From positions 1-9,334 of the forward strand of contig CAZCMN010000034.1 in the NCBI GenBank assembly GCA_964500015.1: a stretch of 9,334 bases of DNA, in the 5' to 3' direction. Shown here one piece after another: positions 1 to 5,302 of the stretch (its first letter is position 1; each line of letters starts with the position of its first letter). A program made the position numbers and the translations under genes. Source of the stretch: JAPLYB01 sp964500015 (lineage in GTDB: Archaea; Nanobdellota; Nanobdellia; Pacearchaeales; UBA284). Below the pieces are notes generated by a model. The model was not told the DNA's origin and did not search any database. It saw only the letters and a program-made list of their open reading frames with translations.

Positions 1-22
1 AAAATATCTTGTGTCCAGTACT

Positions 23-38
23 CCAGCCTAAAGGCTGG
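23..38. terminator. GC-rich hairpin near the left edge, possible terminator
   Basis: A perfect 6-bp stem, CCAGCC (23-28) with GGCTGG (33-38), closes on a TAAA loop and is followed by a T-rich stretch (43-56). It is unusually GC-rich for this DNA. It probably marks the 3' end of a gene lying left of the window, but it could also be part of a structured RNA cut by the edge. The stem is seen directly; the role is inferred. Confidence 0.4.
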
Positions 39-66
39 CAGATTTCTTTCTAATTTAGAAAAAATT

Positions 67-82
67 CTTAAATGCTTAAAAC
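67..82 (+). promoter_or_regulatory. Putative TATA boxes for the first pilin-like gene
   Basis: Two overlapping TATA-like words, CTTAAATG (67-74) and CTTAAAAC (75-82), precede the gene. Starting from the first, the usual archaeal spacing puts transcription initiation near the ATG at 93. From the second it falls near 103, just before a TTG (111) and an out-of-frame ATG (116). An ATG at 72 would lie inside this promoter, which argues against using it as the start. Confidence 0.4.
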
Positions 83-92
83 CTGTAGTTTT

Positions 93-614
93 ATGATTAA
101 AAGAGAGAAATTGAAATGCACAAAAATTCGGAATTTTTGGCACGCCGAAAACGGGAGTTTTCGTCGAAATAAGAAAGCACAGTTTTTTGTTATATTTGCA
201 GTTATTCTCGGAATTTTAATTTTAGCTGCTTCAAGCATCATAAATTTTGCTAAGTCTGCGAAAAATATTGATAGTTTTAATGCAAAATGCGAAAATTACA
301 AAAATGAGATATTTGAGATAAGCAAGTATGCTGCTAATAATCAAGAGGAAGAATTTTCTTTGATAAGGGATTTTTCAGTAAGTTTTATTGATTATATGAA
401 TGATAGTTATAATATCAGCATGTATTTCTTGCATGGAAATAATTTAACAAGTACGCAAGTGAACATTCCCTTGGGAACAATTGATACATATCATAAACCT
501 TCAGTTACTATTAATTATAATAAATTTACTAGGGAATATATTCTTAGTAGGGGTAATTCATTTCACTTTTTGATGATAGCTAGAAAAAATAATGAAGTTT
601 ATGTATGTGAATAA
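93..614 (+). CDS. Type IV pilin-like protein with class III signal (KKA/Q)
   Basis: This is probably a membrane-anchored pilin-like or pseudopilin subunit processed by an archaeal prepilin peptidase. The mark is the run NKKAQFF followed by about 20 hydrophobic residues (VIFAVILGILILAASS), with cleavage expected between A and Q. After the helix comes a polar, probably extracellular domain of about 120 residues with two cysteines, one soon after the helix (AKCENYK) and one next to last (VYVCE). The start is uncertain. The reading frame opens at ATG 72, but that lies within the apparent promoter, so I chose ATG 93; TTG 111 is also possible. Any of these gives a leader of about 22-36 residues before cleavage, far longer than the 6-12 of its neighbours, and the extra part is coded by two hairpin-forming sequences. 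It is followed after 19 bases by the EEP gene, probably on the same transcript. The specific function is unknown. Confidence 0.65.
   Translation: MIKREKLKCTKIRNFWHAENGSFRRNKKAQFFVIFAVILGILILAASSIINFAKSAKNIDSFNAKCENYKNEIFEISKYAANNQEEEFSLIRDFSVSFIDYMNDSYNISMYFLHGNNLTSTQVNIPLGTIDTYHKPSVTINYNKFTREYILSRGNSFHFLMIARKNNEVYVCE
122..163. repeat. Two adjacent hairpins inside the start of the first pilin-like gene
   Basis: The first inverted repeat is AAAAATT (122-128) with AATTTTT (132-138), loop CGG. The second is CGAAAAC (146-152) with GTTTTCG (157-163), loop GGGA. Both fall between the candidate start codons and the prepilin cleavage site. They could fold in the mRNA near the start of translation, or be a small inserted repeat that displaced the original start codon. 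The pairing is seen directly; the role is inferred. Confidence 0.5.
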
Positions 615-633
615 TAAAAAAAGATTTAAAAAA

Positions 634-1428
634 ATGAAAATCAAAATTTTAAATTATAATATATCTAATGGGTTTCATACTTTAAATGAACCTTATATTC
701 TAGAGAAAAATAGGATAAAACTTTGCCAGAAAATTATTAAGGAAGAAAACCCAGATATTTTATGCTTGACTGAAGCATGTTTTGCAGCGCCAAATCCTTT
801 TAACATAAAGATGGATTATCAGAAGCTTTTTGGATATAAACATGTTTTTTTTGTTTCTAGAAAAAGACAGTGGGGGAATATGATCCTATCAAGATATCCT
901 CTTGGGTGTGCTTTTTCTAATTCTAATGCCACATTCATCGGATTGAATGCAGAGTTCAGGTTCAAGGATAAACCATTATTTATAGATGTGATTCATCCTT
1001 CTCCACAAATAAGAGATGCTGAGAGAATTAAGAACATCAGCCAGATGTTAAATAAAGAAAAACTAACTGGAAATTATATCTTAACGGGAGATTTCAATTC
1101 CTTATCCAATGAAGATAATTATCATAACCAAGAGATTAAGGATTATTTGGGAAAAATAGTTTTGAAGCAGGAAACGTTAAGAGCGCTTCTAGACAAGAAG
1201 TTCATCAAATTTTTGTTAAAGCAGGGATTAAAAGATGTGATGAAAAAGCATGATGATTCTTTCACTATCCCCACAGATTACATGGACACTGTAAAGGGAT
1301 GCCCATTGAGGCTGGATTACTTTTTTGTTTCAAAAAAGGTTAAAATTTTAAATGCAAGAGTCATTAAGAATCCTATAACAGAGCACGCTTCAGATCATTA
1401 TCCCCTTGTAATGGAGATTGAGATATAA
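634..1428 (+). CDS. Endonuclease/exonuclease/phosphatase (EEP) family metal-dependent hydrolase
   Basis: A complete member of the EEP fold family (DNase I, exonuclease III, AP endonucleases, sphingomyelinases and inositol phosphatases), hydrolysing phosphodiester or phosphomonoester bonds with Mg2+. The motifs run in order over 264 residues: ILNYNISNG (N7), DILCLTEAC (metal-binding E47), GNMILSRYPL (81-90), the His in VIHPSP (H121), LTGDFNS (D153, N155), RLDYFFVS (D228) and the terminal ASDHYPLVM (S253, D254, H255). All expected catalytic positions are present. The start is taken at ATG 634 because MKIKILNYNI is the usual family opening; in-frame ATGs at 592 and 601 would add a basic stretch overlapping the previous gene. 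There is no signal peptide or membrane helix, so it should be cytoplasmic. Placement between pilin genes suggests, but does not show, a link to DNA processing. The substrate cannot be told from sequence. Confidence 0.9.
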   Translation: MKIKILNYNISNGFHTLNEPYILEKNRIKLCQKIIKEENPDILCLTEACFAAPNPFNIKMDYQKLFGYKHVFFVSRKRQWGNMILSRYPLGCAFSNSNATFIGLNAEFRFKDKPLFIDVIHPSPQIRDAERIKNISQMLNKEKLTGNYILTGDFNSLSNEDNYHNQEIKDYLGKIVLKQETLRALLDKKFIKFLLKQGLKDVMKKHDDSFTIPTDYMDTVKGCPLRLDYFFVSKKVKILNARVIKNPITEHASDHYPLVMEIEI

Positions 1429-1435
1429 AATGGTT

Positions 1436-1449
1436 TGGCTGTTCAGCCA
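1436..1449. terminator. Small hairpin after the EEP gene
   Basis: TGGCT (1436-1440) pairs with AGCCA (1445-1449) across a GTTC loop, just past the stop codon of the EEP gene. No oligo-T run follows, so termination is uncertain. It may instead protect the 3' end of the message. Confidence 0.3.
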
Positions 1450-1493
1450 GGGTTAAGTGTAATTAATTAGAAAAAGAAGTAATACCTTAAGAA

Positions 1494-1501
1494 TTTAAAA
1501 A
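1494..1501 (+). promoter_or_regulatory. Putative TATA box for the second pilin gene
   Basis: TTTAAAAA lies 42 bases before ATG 1536 and 63 before ATG 1557, giving a short leader. A second candidate, CTTAAAAC at 1512-1519, would suit the ATG at 1557. The region is so AT-rich that a single choice is not secure. Confidence 0.35.
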
Positions 1502-1535
1502 AACTCATAAACTTAAAACTTAGAGATATAAAAAA

Positions 1536-2054
1536 ATGTTAAACAAAAAGAGGTTGATGAATAAGAAAGGAATTTCAGAACTAATTTCGTATATTTTATT
1601 AATAACTCTGACTATAGCAATTGCCAGTGGAACATATGTTTGGCTTAAATCAATAGCTGTTCCACCACAGAATGTTGAGTGTCCTGATGTTTCTTTGTGG
1701 ATTGTAAATGAAAGTTGTTATGGGCAATCAGATAATTCTGATGAAATTGGAAATTTGACTTTTTTCCTAGAAAATAAAGGAAGAATTGACATTAATGGTT
1801 TTAGAATCCAGGTTTCAAATAAAACAACTGAATCTATTTTTTATGATATCCAGATAGACAATTCATTTTGTCAAAGGAATTCTGTTTTAAATACATATCT
1901 TTGTAGGATTAATGCTTCTGATACAGTTAAGATATATGGAACACATGAATTAAGGACAATCGAGCTTATCAGGATAACTCCTATGAAAAGAATTGATAAT
2001 AAAGAGGCATATTGCAAATCATTTGATTTTCAGATAGATGATTGTATTGCTTGA
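1536..2054 (+). CDS. Archaeal type IV pilin-like protein, six cysteines
   Basis: A secreted pilin-like subunit. The class III signal is NKKG/ISELISYIL, with a hydrophobic helix to about residue 37 that ends in VWLKS. Prepilin peptidase should cut after G12. The mature part, about 135 residues, has six cysteines (49, 61, 112, 123, 160, 170). It includes C-P-D-V-S-L shortly after the helix and a C-terminal EAYC...DDC pair, features shared with the two pilins downstream. The even number suggests disulfide-stabilised subunits outside the cell. Two starts are possible: ATG 1536 gives a 12-residue leader, and ATG 1557 gives the more typical MNKKG leader and sits right after a weak GAGGT. I give the longer form. 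It lies 107 bases past the EEP gene and probably has its own promoter. Whether it is a major or minor pilin is unknown. Confidence 0.8.
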   Translation: MLNKKRLMNKKGISELISYILLITLTIAIASGTYVWLKSIAVPPQNVECPDVSLWIVNESCYGQSDNSDEIGNLTFFLENKGRIDINGFRIQVSNKTTESIFYDIQIDNSFCQRNSVLNTYLCRINASDTVKIYGTHELRTIELIRITPMKRIDNKEAYCKSFDFQIDDCIA

Positions 2055-2078
2055 ACCAGTTTATCTCAAAGTTAATAT

Positions 2079-2086
2079 TTTTAAAT
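2079..2086 (+). promoter_or_regulatory. TATA-like box in the spacer before the third pilin
   Basis: The sequence TTTTAAAT lies in the 204-base spacer, far from the next start codon. It could start a transcript near 2108, inside the inverted-repeat region, but AT-rich DNA often gives such matches by chance. Confidence 0.2.
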
Positions 2087-2089
2087 AAT

Positions 2090-2214
2090 TTGACTTTGTC
2101 AATGCGAAGTATGTATCAATCTTTGCTCTAAACAATTTTCTACGTTTCAGATTAATTATCTAAAAAAACAAAACCACTAATCGAGATATTTATACTTACA
2201 ACTGGCAAAGTCAA
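2090..2214. repeat. Long imperfect inverted repeat, possible structured RNA element
   Basis: Most of the spacer between two pilin genes can fold on itself. Bases 2090-2101 pair with 2203-2214: 12 pairs with one G-U, including the perfect 9-base match TTGACTTTG with CAAAGTCAA. After a 5 x 5 internal loop, AAGTAT (2107-2112) pairs with ATACTT (2192-2197). Then TATC (2114-2117) pairs with GATA (2185-2188). An inner hairpin is possible: AATCT (2118-2122) with AGATT (2149-2153), with AAAC and GTTT (2130-2133, 2144-2147) inside it. It matches no tRNA, C/D-box RNA or riboswitch that I can recognise. It could be a 3' element of the upstream pilin mRNA, a small RNA, or a DNA-level operator. The pairings were found by eye and AT-rich chance pairing is a real concern. 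Confidence 0.4.
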
Positions 2215-2225
2215 GAAAAAACATT

Positions 2226-2233
2226 TTTAAACT
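2226..2233 (+). promoter_or_regulatory. Putative TATA box for the third pilin
   Basis: TTTAAACT starts 33 bases before ATG 2259, so transcription should begin at or a few bases before the start codon. An upstream alternative, ATATTTATAC (2187-2196), would give a leader of about 40 bases. Confidence 0.45.
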
Positions 2234-2258
2234 TGAAAACCATTAAATTAAAAGTAAA

Positions 2259-2711
2259 ATGAGGAATAATCTAAAGAGCAAAAAAGGAATATCTCCTGTA
2301 ATAGCTACTGTTTTATTGATTGTAATTGCAATTGCTTTGTTTGTTGTAATTTTTTTCTGGATTAAGGGTATGCAAGAGGAGTCTATTATTAAGTTTAGTT
2401 CAGATATCAAACAATCTTGTTTAAATGTTAATTTTGAAGCAACTTTTTCATCTGGAACAGTCCAGATTCAAAATACTGGAAATATTCCTATATGGAAAGC
2501 TGAAATCTATAAAAAATCAGGTGGAAGTTTAACTAATACTGGAAAATTAATCACTGGGCCGATAATGCCTGGAACATCTGCAAGCCAGACAGACATCTTT
2601 TGTAGTTCAGGAGAACTTAAAATTATCCCATATTTATTAGGAACATCACAAAAATCTGGAATAGAAAAAGAGTATAAATGCGATGATAAATCTAGAACAA
2701 TAAGCTGTTAA
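2259..2711 (+). CDS. Archaeal type IV pilin (Pilin_N type)
   Basis: A clear archaeal pilin. The leader of ten residues ends in SKKG and is followed by ISPVIATVLLIVIAIALF, the hallmark of the archaeal pilin N-terminal domain. Prepilin peptidase should cut after G10, and the helix (residues 11-36) then packs in the pilus core or anchors the subunit in the membrane. The mature head, about 110 residues, is rich in Ser, Thr and Gly and has four cysteines (54, 115, 141, 150), the last being the final residue. C-L-N-V-N-F after the helix and EYKC...C at the end match its neighbours. It begins with ATG 2259 behind a well-spaced TATA box and is probably translated from a leaderless or nearly leaderless message. 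It is likely a structural pilus subunit for attachment to surfaces or to a host cell. Confidence 0.9.
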   Translation: MRNNLKSKKGISPVIATVLLIVIAIALFVVIFFWIKGMQEESIIKFSSDIKQSCLNVNFEATFSSGTVQIQNTGNIPIWKAEIYKKSGGSLTNTGKLITGPIMPGTSASQTDIFCSSGELKIIPYLLGTSQKSGIEKEYKCDDKSRTISC

Positions 2712-2754
2712 AGAAAATAGACAAAAACCCAAAGAAAAATCAAAAAAGATTAGA

Positions 2755-2763
2755 TATATAAAA
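2755..2763 (+). promoter_or_regulatory. Putative TATA box for the fourth pilin
   Basis: TATATAAAA is the best classical TATA box in the window. Initiation is expected near 2783-2788, about 60 bases before the pilin ATG at 2847 and close to the ATG of a small upstream reading frame at 2796. A leader of this length is unusual here, since several neighbouring genes seem leaderless. Confidence 0.5.
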
Positions 2764-2795
2764 CCTGAAAATCTAAATAAATTAAAGTTAAAAAA

Positions 2796-2843
2796 ATGAT
2801 GACAACGAAAATGAAAAATTTTCGAGCCTTCGTTTTTTACTAA
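2796..2843 (+). CDS. Possible 15-codon upstream reading frame (leader peptide)
   Basis: ATG 2796 opens a frame coding MMTTKMKNFRAFVFY and stopping at TAA 2841-2843, three bases before the next pilin start. It lies about 10 bases downstream of the predicted transcription start and contains the hairpins described at 2804-2834. Translating ribosomes would disrupt those hairpins and deliver ribosomes to the pilin start. This suggests a regulatory leader peptide, but so short a frame can easily arise by chance. Confidence 0.3.
   Translation: MMTTKMKNFRAFVFY
2804..2834. promoter_or_regulatory. Two mutually exclusive hairpins in the fourth pilin's leader
   Basis: CGAAAAT (2806-2812) can pair with ATTTTCG (2818-2824). 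Alternatively AACGAA (2804-2809) can pair with TTCGTT (2829-2834). The two share the bases CGAA, so only one can form at a time, and a run of six T (2833-2838) follows. The layout resembles an attenuator; function is inferred only. Confidence 0.4.
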
Positions 2844-2846
2844 AAG

Positions 2847-3305
2847 ATGAAAACAAAAAGAGGGATTGAACCGGTTATTGCTACTGTGTTATTAATTGTA
2901 ATCACTATTGCAGTTGTGGGAGTTTTAGTTGCTTTTCTTTATCCTTATATAAATGGAATGACTGAAAAAGAAACAGCTTGCAGAAATGTAAGATTAGAAA
3001 TTGATTCAAGTGGAACTTGCACTAATTACACAACTTCTTGGATAATGGTCAGTTATGTGACTGGAACTAATGATAAGACAAGGATTTCTGTTCAGGCAAC
3101 TGCGCAGGGAGCAACAAAAAGTAATGATGTTCAAGATAATCTATTAAAGATTAGTGAAGCAGATACATATATGATTAAGGTTGGAAATGCAACAAAAGTT
3201 GGGGCTGTTCCATATGTCATGTATAATGGGAAAGAATATATGTGTGATGGTGGAAAAGTTGAACTAATAAGTATTAAAAATGTAGGAACTAAAGCAACTT
3301 GTTAA
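2847..3305 (+). CDS. Archaeal type IV pilin (Pilin_N type)
   Basis: A second clear archaeal pilin and a paralogue of the one upstream. The leader MKTKRG is followed by IEPVIATVLLIVITIAVVGV, with cleavage expected after G6 and a helix to about residue 35. The E at +2 replaces the S seen at that position in the previous pilin. The head of about 115 residues has four cysteines (45, 58, 133, 152), with C-R-N-V-R-L after the helix and EYMC near the end; the last residue is again Cys. It also has NxT/NxS sites (such as N60-Y-T and N114-A-T) that could be N-glycosylated outside the cell. It starts at ATG 2847 behind a leader of about 60 bases carrying hairpins and a micro-ORF. Its stop is 29 bases from the next pilin-like gene, so the two are probably co-transcribed. 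Confidence 0.9.
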   Translation: MKTKRGIEPVIATVLLIVITIAVVGVLVAFLYPYINGMTEKETACRNVRLEIDSSGTCTNYTTSWIMVSYVTGTNDKTRISVQATAQGATKSNDVQDNLLKISEADTYMIKVGNATKVGAVPYVMYNGKEYMCDGGKVELISIKNVGTKATC

Positions 3306-3334
3306 AAGAGGTTATAGAATAATAAATAATTAAA

Positions 3335-3865
3335 ATGAAAAATAAAAAAGGTGTTATCTGGGTATCTACTGTTTTATACATTTTGATTAGCTTGGCTGTT
3401 TTATCAATTGTCTTGGTTTCTGTGCAACCAATTATTAATAGAAGCAAGGATAAAGCACTTTTATCTCAATCTGAATCAATGTTAAATGAAATTGATTCAA
3501 CTATCATGAAAGTTTCAGATAATGAGGGAACTGTCTTAAATTTAGATGTTAAAATAAGCAGAGGAAAGTTAACTATTAATCCTTCAAGCAATAGGATTAT
3601 ATTTGAATTGAATGATTCCTCTTATCAATATAGTGAAGACAAAAAAGATATTCTGAAAGGAAAAGTCTATTCTTCAGCTATAAAAGCCAATGGAAAATGG
3701 CATGTTTTGATATATTTAGATTATAAAATGAATAATGCTTTAATTTATAATCTGACATATGCTGGTTCTGATATGAATAATAAGATTTTAAGTGAAGGGG
3801 ATTATGTTTTATCTTTTGAGAATGTTAATGCTTCAGCTAAATTGATTGATATTAAGGTTAGTTAA
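3335..3865 (+). CDS. Type IV pilin-like protein without cysteines, probable minor pilin
   Basis: The leader MKNKKG is followed by VIWVSTVLYILISLAVLSIVLV, so a class III signal cut after G6 with a helix to about residue 30 is well supported. The rest differs from the two preceding pilins. A charged stretch (NRSKDKALLSQSESMLNEIDSTI, about 35-57) looks helical and extends the N-terminal helix. A beta-rich domain of about 110 residues follows. It has no cysteine at all, unlike the other pilin-like proteins here. This suits a minor or initiating pilin, or another subunit with a separate role. It follows the previous pilin by 29 bases, with no convincing promoter of its own. Downstream are a hairpin and two oligo-T runs that should end the transcript. 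The exact role is unknown. Confidence 0.8.
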   Translation: MKNKKGVIWVSTVLYILISLAVLSIVLVSVQPIINRSKDKALLSQSESMLNEIDSTIMKVSDNEGTVLNLDVKISRGKLTINPSSNRIIFELNDSSYQYSEDKKDILKGKVYSSAIKANGKWHVLIYLDYKMNNALIYNLTYAGSDMNNKILSEGDYVLSFENVNASAKLIDIKVS

Positions 3866-3928
3866 ATATCAGTTACGAAATTCTTTCGTTCTAATATTGA
3901 TTATGCTATGAACTCTTTTTTGTTTTTT
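3865..3928 (+). terminator. Hairpin plus oligo-T terminator ending the pilin island
   Basis: ACGAAA (3875-3880) pairs with TTTCGT (3884-3889) around a 3-base loop. An outer AATAT (3865-3869) can pair with ATATT (3894-3898). Two runs of six T separated by one G follow (3916-3928). Archaeal RNA polymerase terminates at such T tracts, and the position between the last pilin-like gene and the serS promoter fits. Confidence 0.55.
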
Positions 3929-3945
3929 GGTTGAACTTCGCAATC

Positions 3946-3953
3946 TTTAAATA
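3946..3953 (+). promoter_or_regulatory. TATA box for the serS operon
   Basis: TTTAAATA starts exactly 28 bases before the serS ATG. This places transcription initiation at or next to the start codon and implies a leaderless message. The same word at the same distance precedes the start at 7049. Confidence 0.6.
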
Positions 3954-3973
3954 ATCCTTTTCATTAAAAGATT

Positions 3974-5302
3974 ATGTTTGACTTGAAGTTTATAAGAGAA
4001 CATGAAAAAGAAGTGAGAGAATCGATATTAAAGAGAAATCTAGATGTTAAGATTTTGAATGATCTGCTTAAAAAAGATAAGGAATTTCTTGTCTTAAAAC
4101 AAGAAGTTGAAGAACTAAGACATGAACGAAATCTTATCTCTGAGAAAATTAATGAAGCTAAGAAAAAAGGACAAGATGTTTCCCTTGTTATTCTAAAGGC
4201 TAAGCAAATCCCTAAACAGCTAGAGGAAATAGAACCTGAATTAAAGGAATTAGAAGAAGATATAGCTAATTTAAGGAAAAAGATTCCTAATTTGCTTGAA
4301 AAAGATGTTCCTTCTGGAAAAGATGAAAGCCAGAATAAAGTTATCTTGAAATGGGGAAAGATTCCTAATTTTAAATTTAAGGTCAAGAATCATGTTGAAA
4401 TCATTGAAGATCTAAGATTAGAAGATTTTGATGCATCGCGAGAAGTTTCTGGAAACGGTTTTTACTATCTTAAAGGAGATTTAGCATTATTAAATCAAGC
4501 TTTAATCCAGTTTTCAATAGAACATATGAAGAAAAAAGGATATGAGTATATTGAACCTCCTTTAATAATAAGCAGAGAGGTTGTTAGTGCTGCAGGTGAC
4601 TTAGATGCTTTTAAATTAGCATTATATAAAGTTGAAGGTGAGGAACTATATTTTATTCCTACTGCAGAGCATGCTATTCTTGGAATGTTAAAAGATAAAG
4701 TCATTCTAGAAGATAAATTGCCTTTGAAATTCTTTGGATATTCAATGTGTTTCAGAAAAGAGATTGGAGCTCATGGAATTAATGAAAAAGGATTATGGAG
4801 AACTCATCAATTTAATAAAATTGAGCAATTTATTTTTTGCAATCAAAAAGACAGTAAGAAATACTATCTTGAATTAAGGAAAAATACTGAAGAGATTATG
4901 AAAAAATTAAAATTGCCTTATAGAATAATTGAATCTTGTTCTGGAGACCTTGGAGTTTGGAAATCAAAAGGAGAAGATATTGAGGTTTATAGACCAACTT
5001 TAAAGAATTATGGTGAATTAATGTCTTTAAGTGATTGCGGAATTTATCAGGCAAATGACCTAGGCATTAAAGGACAAAATAGTAAAGGAGAAAGGTTTGT
5101 TTTAAACACGCTAAATAATACTGTAATAGCAACATCAAGGATGATGGTTGCTATTTTAGAGAATTATCAGCAAAAAGACGGAACAGTAAAGGTTCCTAGT
5201 GTTCTTCAAAAATATATGGGAAAGAAAGTTATTGGGGAAAAAAAGAAATTTAAAAAGAGTAGGAAGATAAAAATTAAAGTAAAAAAGAGAAAGAGAAGAT
5301 GA
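3974..5302 (+). CDS. serS: Seryl-tRNA synthetase (class II)
   Basis: Charges tRNA-Ser with serine in the cytoplasm; the common form, not the rare methanogen type. Residues 1-110 form the helical hairpin arm that grips the long variable arm of tRNA-Ser. The catalytic core has motif 1 around 185-198 (GYEYIEPPLI), the serine-binding loop IPTAEH (T230, A231, E232), motif 2 (FRKE, R261 and E263, with RTHQFNKIEQ) and motif 3 (LNNTVIATSR, R389). E348, expected to contact serine, is kept. Two oddities stand out. The stretch that normally reads S-N-C-x-D-[FYW]-Q-A-R-R is here S-D-C-G-I-Y-Q-A-N-D (353-362), losing the Asp and both Arg. The last 24 or so residues form a Lys/Arg-rich tail. Length 442 is otherwise normal. 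The gene starts at ATG 3974, leaderless by TATA position, and its stop overlaps the next start (ATGA). Confidence 0.96.
   Translation: MFDLKFIREHEKEVRESILKRNLDVKILNDLLKKDKEFLVLKQEVEELRHERNLISEKINEAKKKGQDVSLVILKAKQIPKQLEEIEPELKELEEDIANLRKKIPNLLEKDVPSGKDESQNKVILKWGKIPNFKFKVKNHVEIIEDLRLEDFDASREVSGNGFYYLKGDLALLNQALIQFSIEHMKKKGYEYIEPPLIISREVVSAAGDLDAFKLALYKVEGEELYFIPTAEHAILGMLKDKVILEDKLPLKFFGYSMCFRKEIGAHGINEKGLWRTHQFNKIEQFIFCNQKDSKKYYLELRKNTEEIMKKLKLPYRIIESCSGDLGVWKSKGEDIEVYRPTLKNYGELMSLSDCGIYQANDLGIKGQNSKGERFVLNTLNNTVIATSRMMVAILENYQQKDGTVKVPSVLQKYMGKKVIGEKKKFKKSRKIKIKVKKRKRR

Noticed and set aside
39..53. CAGATTTCTTTCTAA at the left edge resembles the minus-strand sequence at 9303-9289 (14 of 15), each next to a hairpin, suggesting terminal inverted repeats of a mobile element
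   Set aside because: A single 15-base near-match is expected by chance in AT-rich DNA of this length, similarity does not extend into the hairpins, and no transposase or integrase lies between.
592..633. Start of the EEP protein at ATG 592 or 601
   Set aside because: This would add 11-14 basic residues before the normal family opening and overlap the previous gene; ATG 634 fits the family better.
2055..2258. A tRNA, C/D-box RNA or CRISPR repeat in the 204-base pilin spacer
   Set aside because: No tRNA arms or TTC loop, no paired C and D boxes, and no repeated units; only the inverted-repeat pairing remains.
3964..4386. Open frame on the minus strand inside serS (140 codons)
   Set aside because: It lies antisense to the coiled-coil arm of a clear serS gene, its Ser/Phe/Leu-rich composition mirrors Lys/Glu/Leu codons, and it has no recognisable motif.
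4495..4704. Minus-strand open frame within the catalytic core of serS
   Set aside because: Entirely antisense to the conserved TAE-loop region of serS, with no promoter and no plausible domain.
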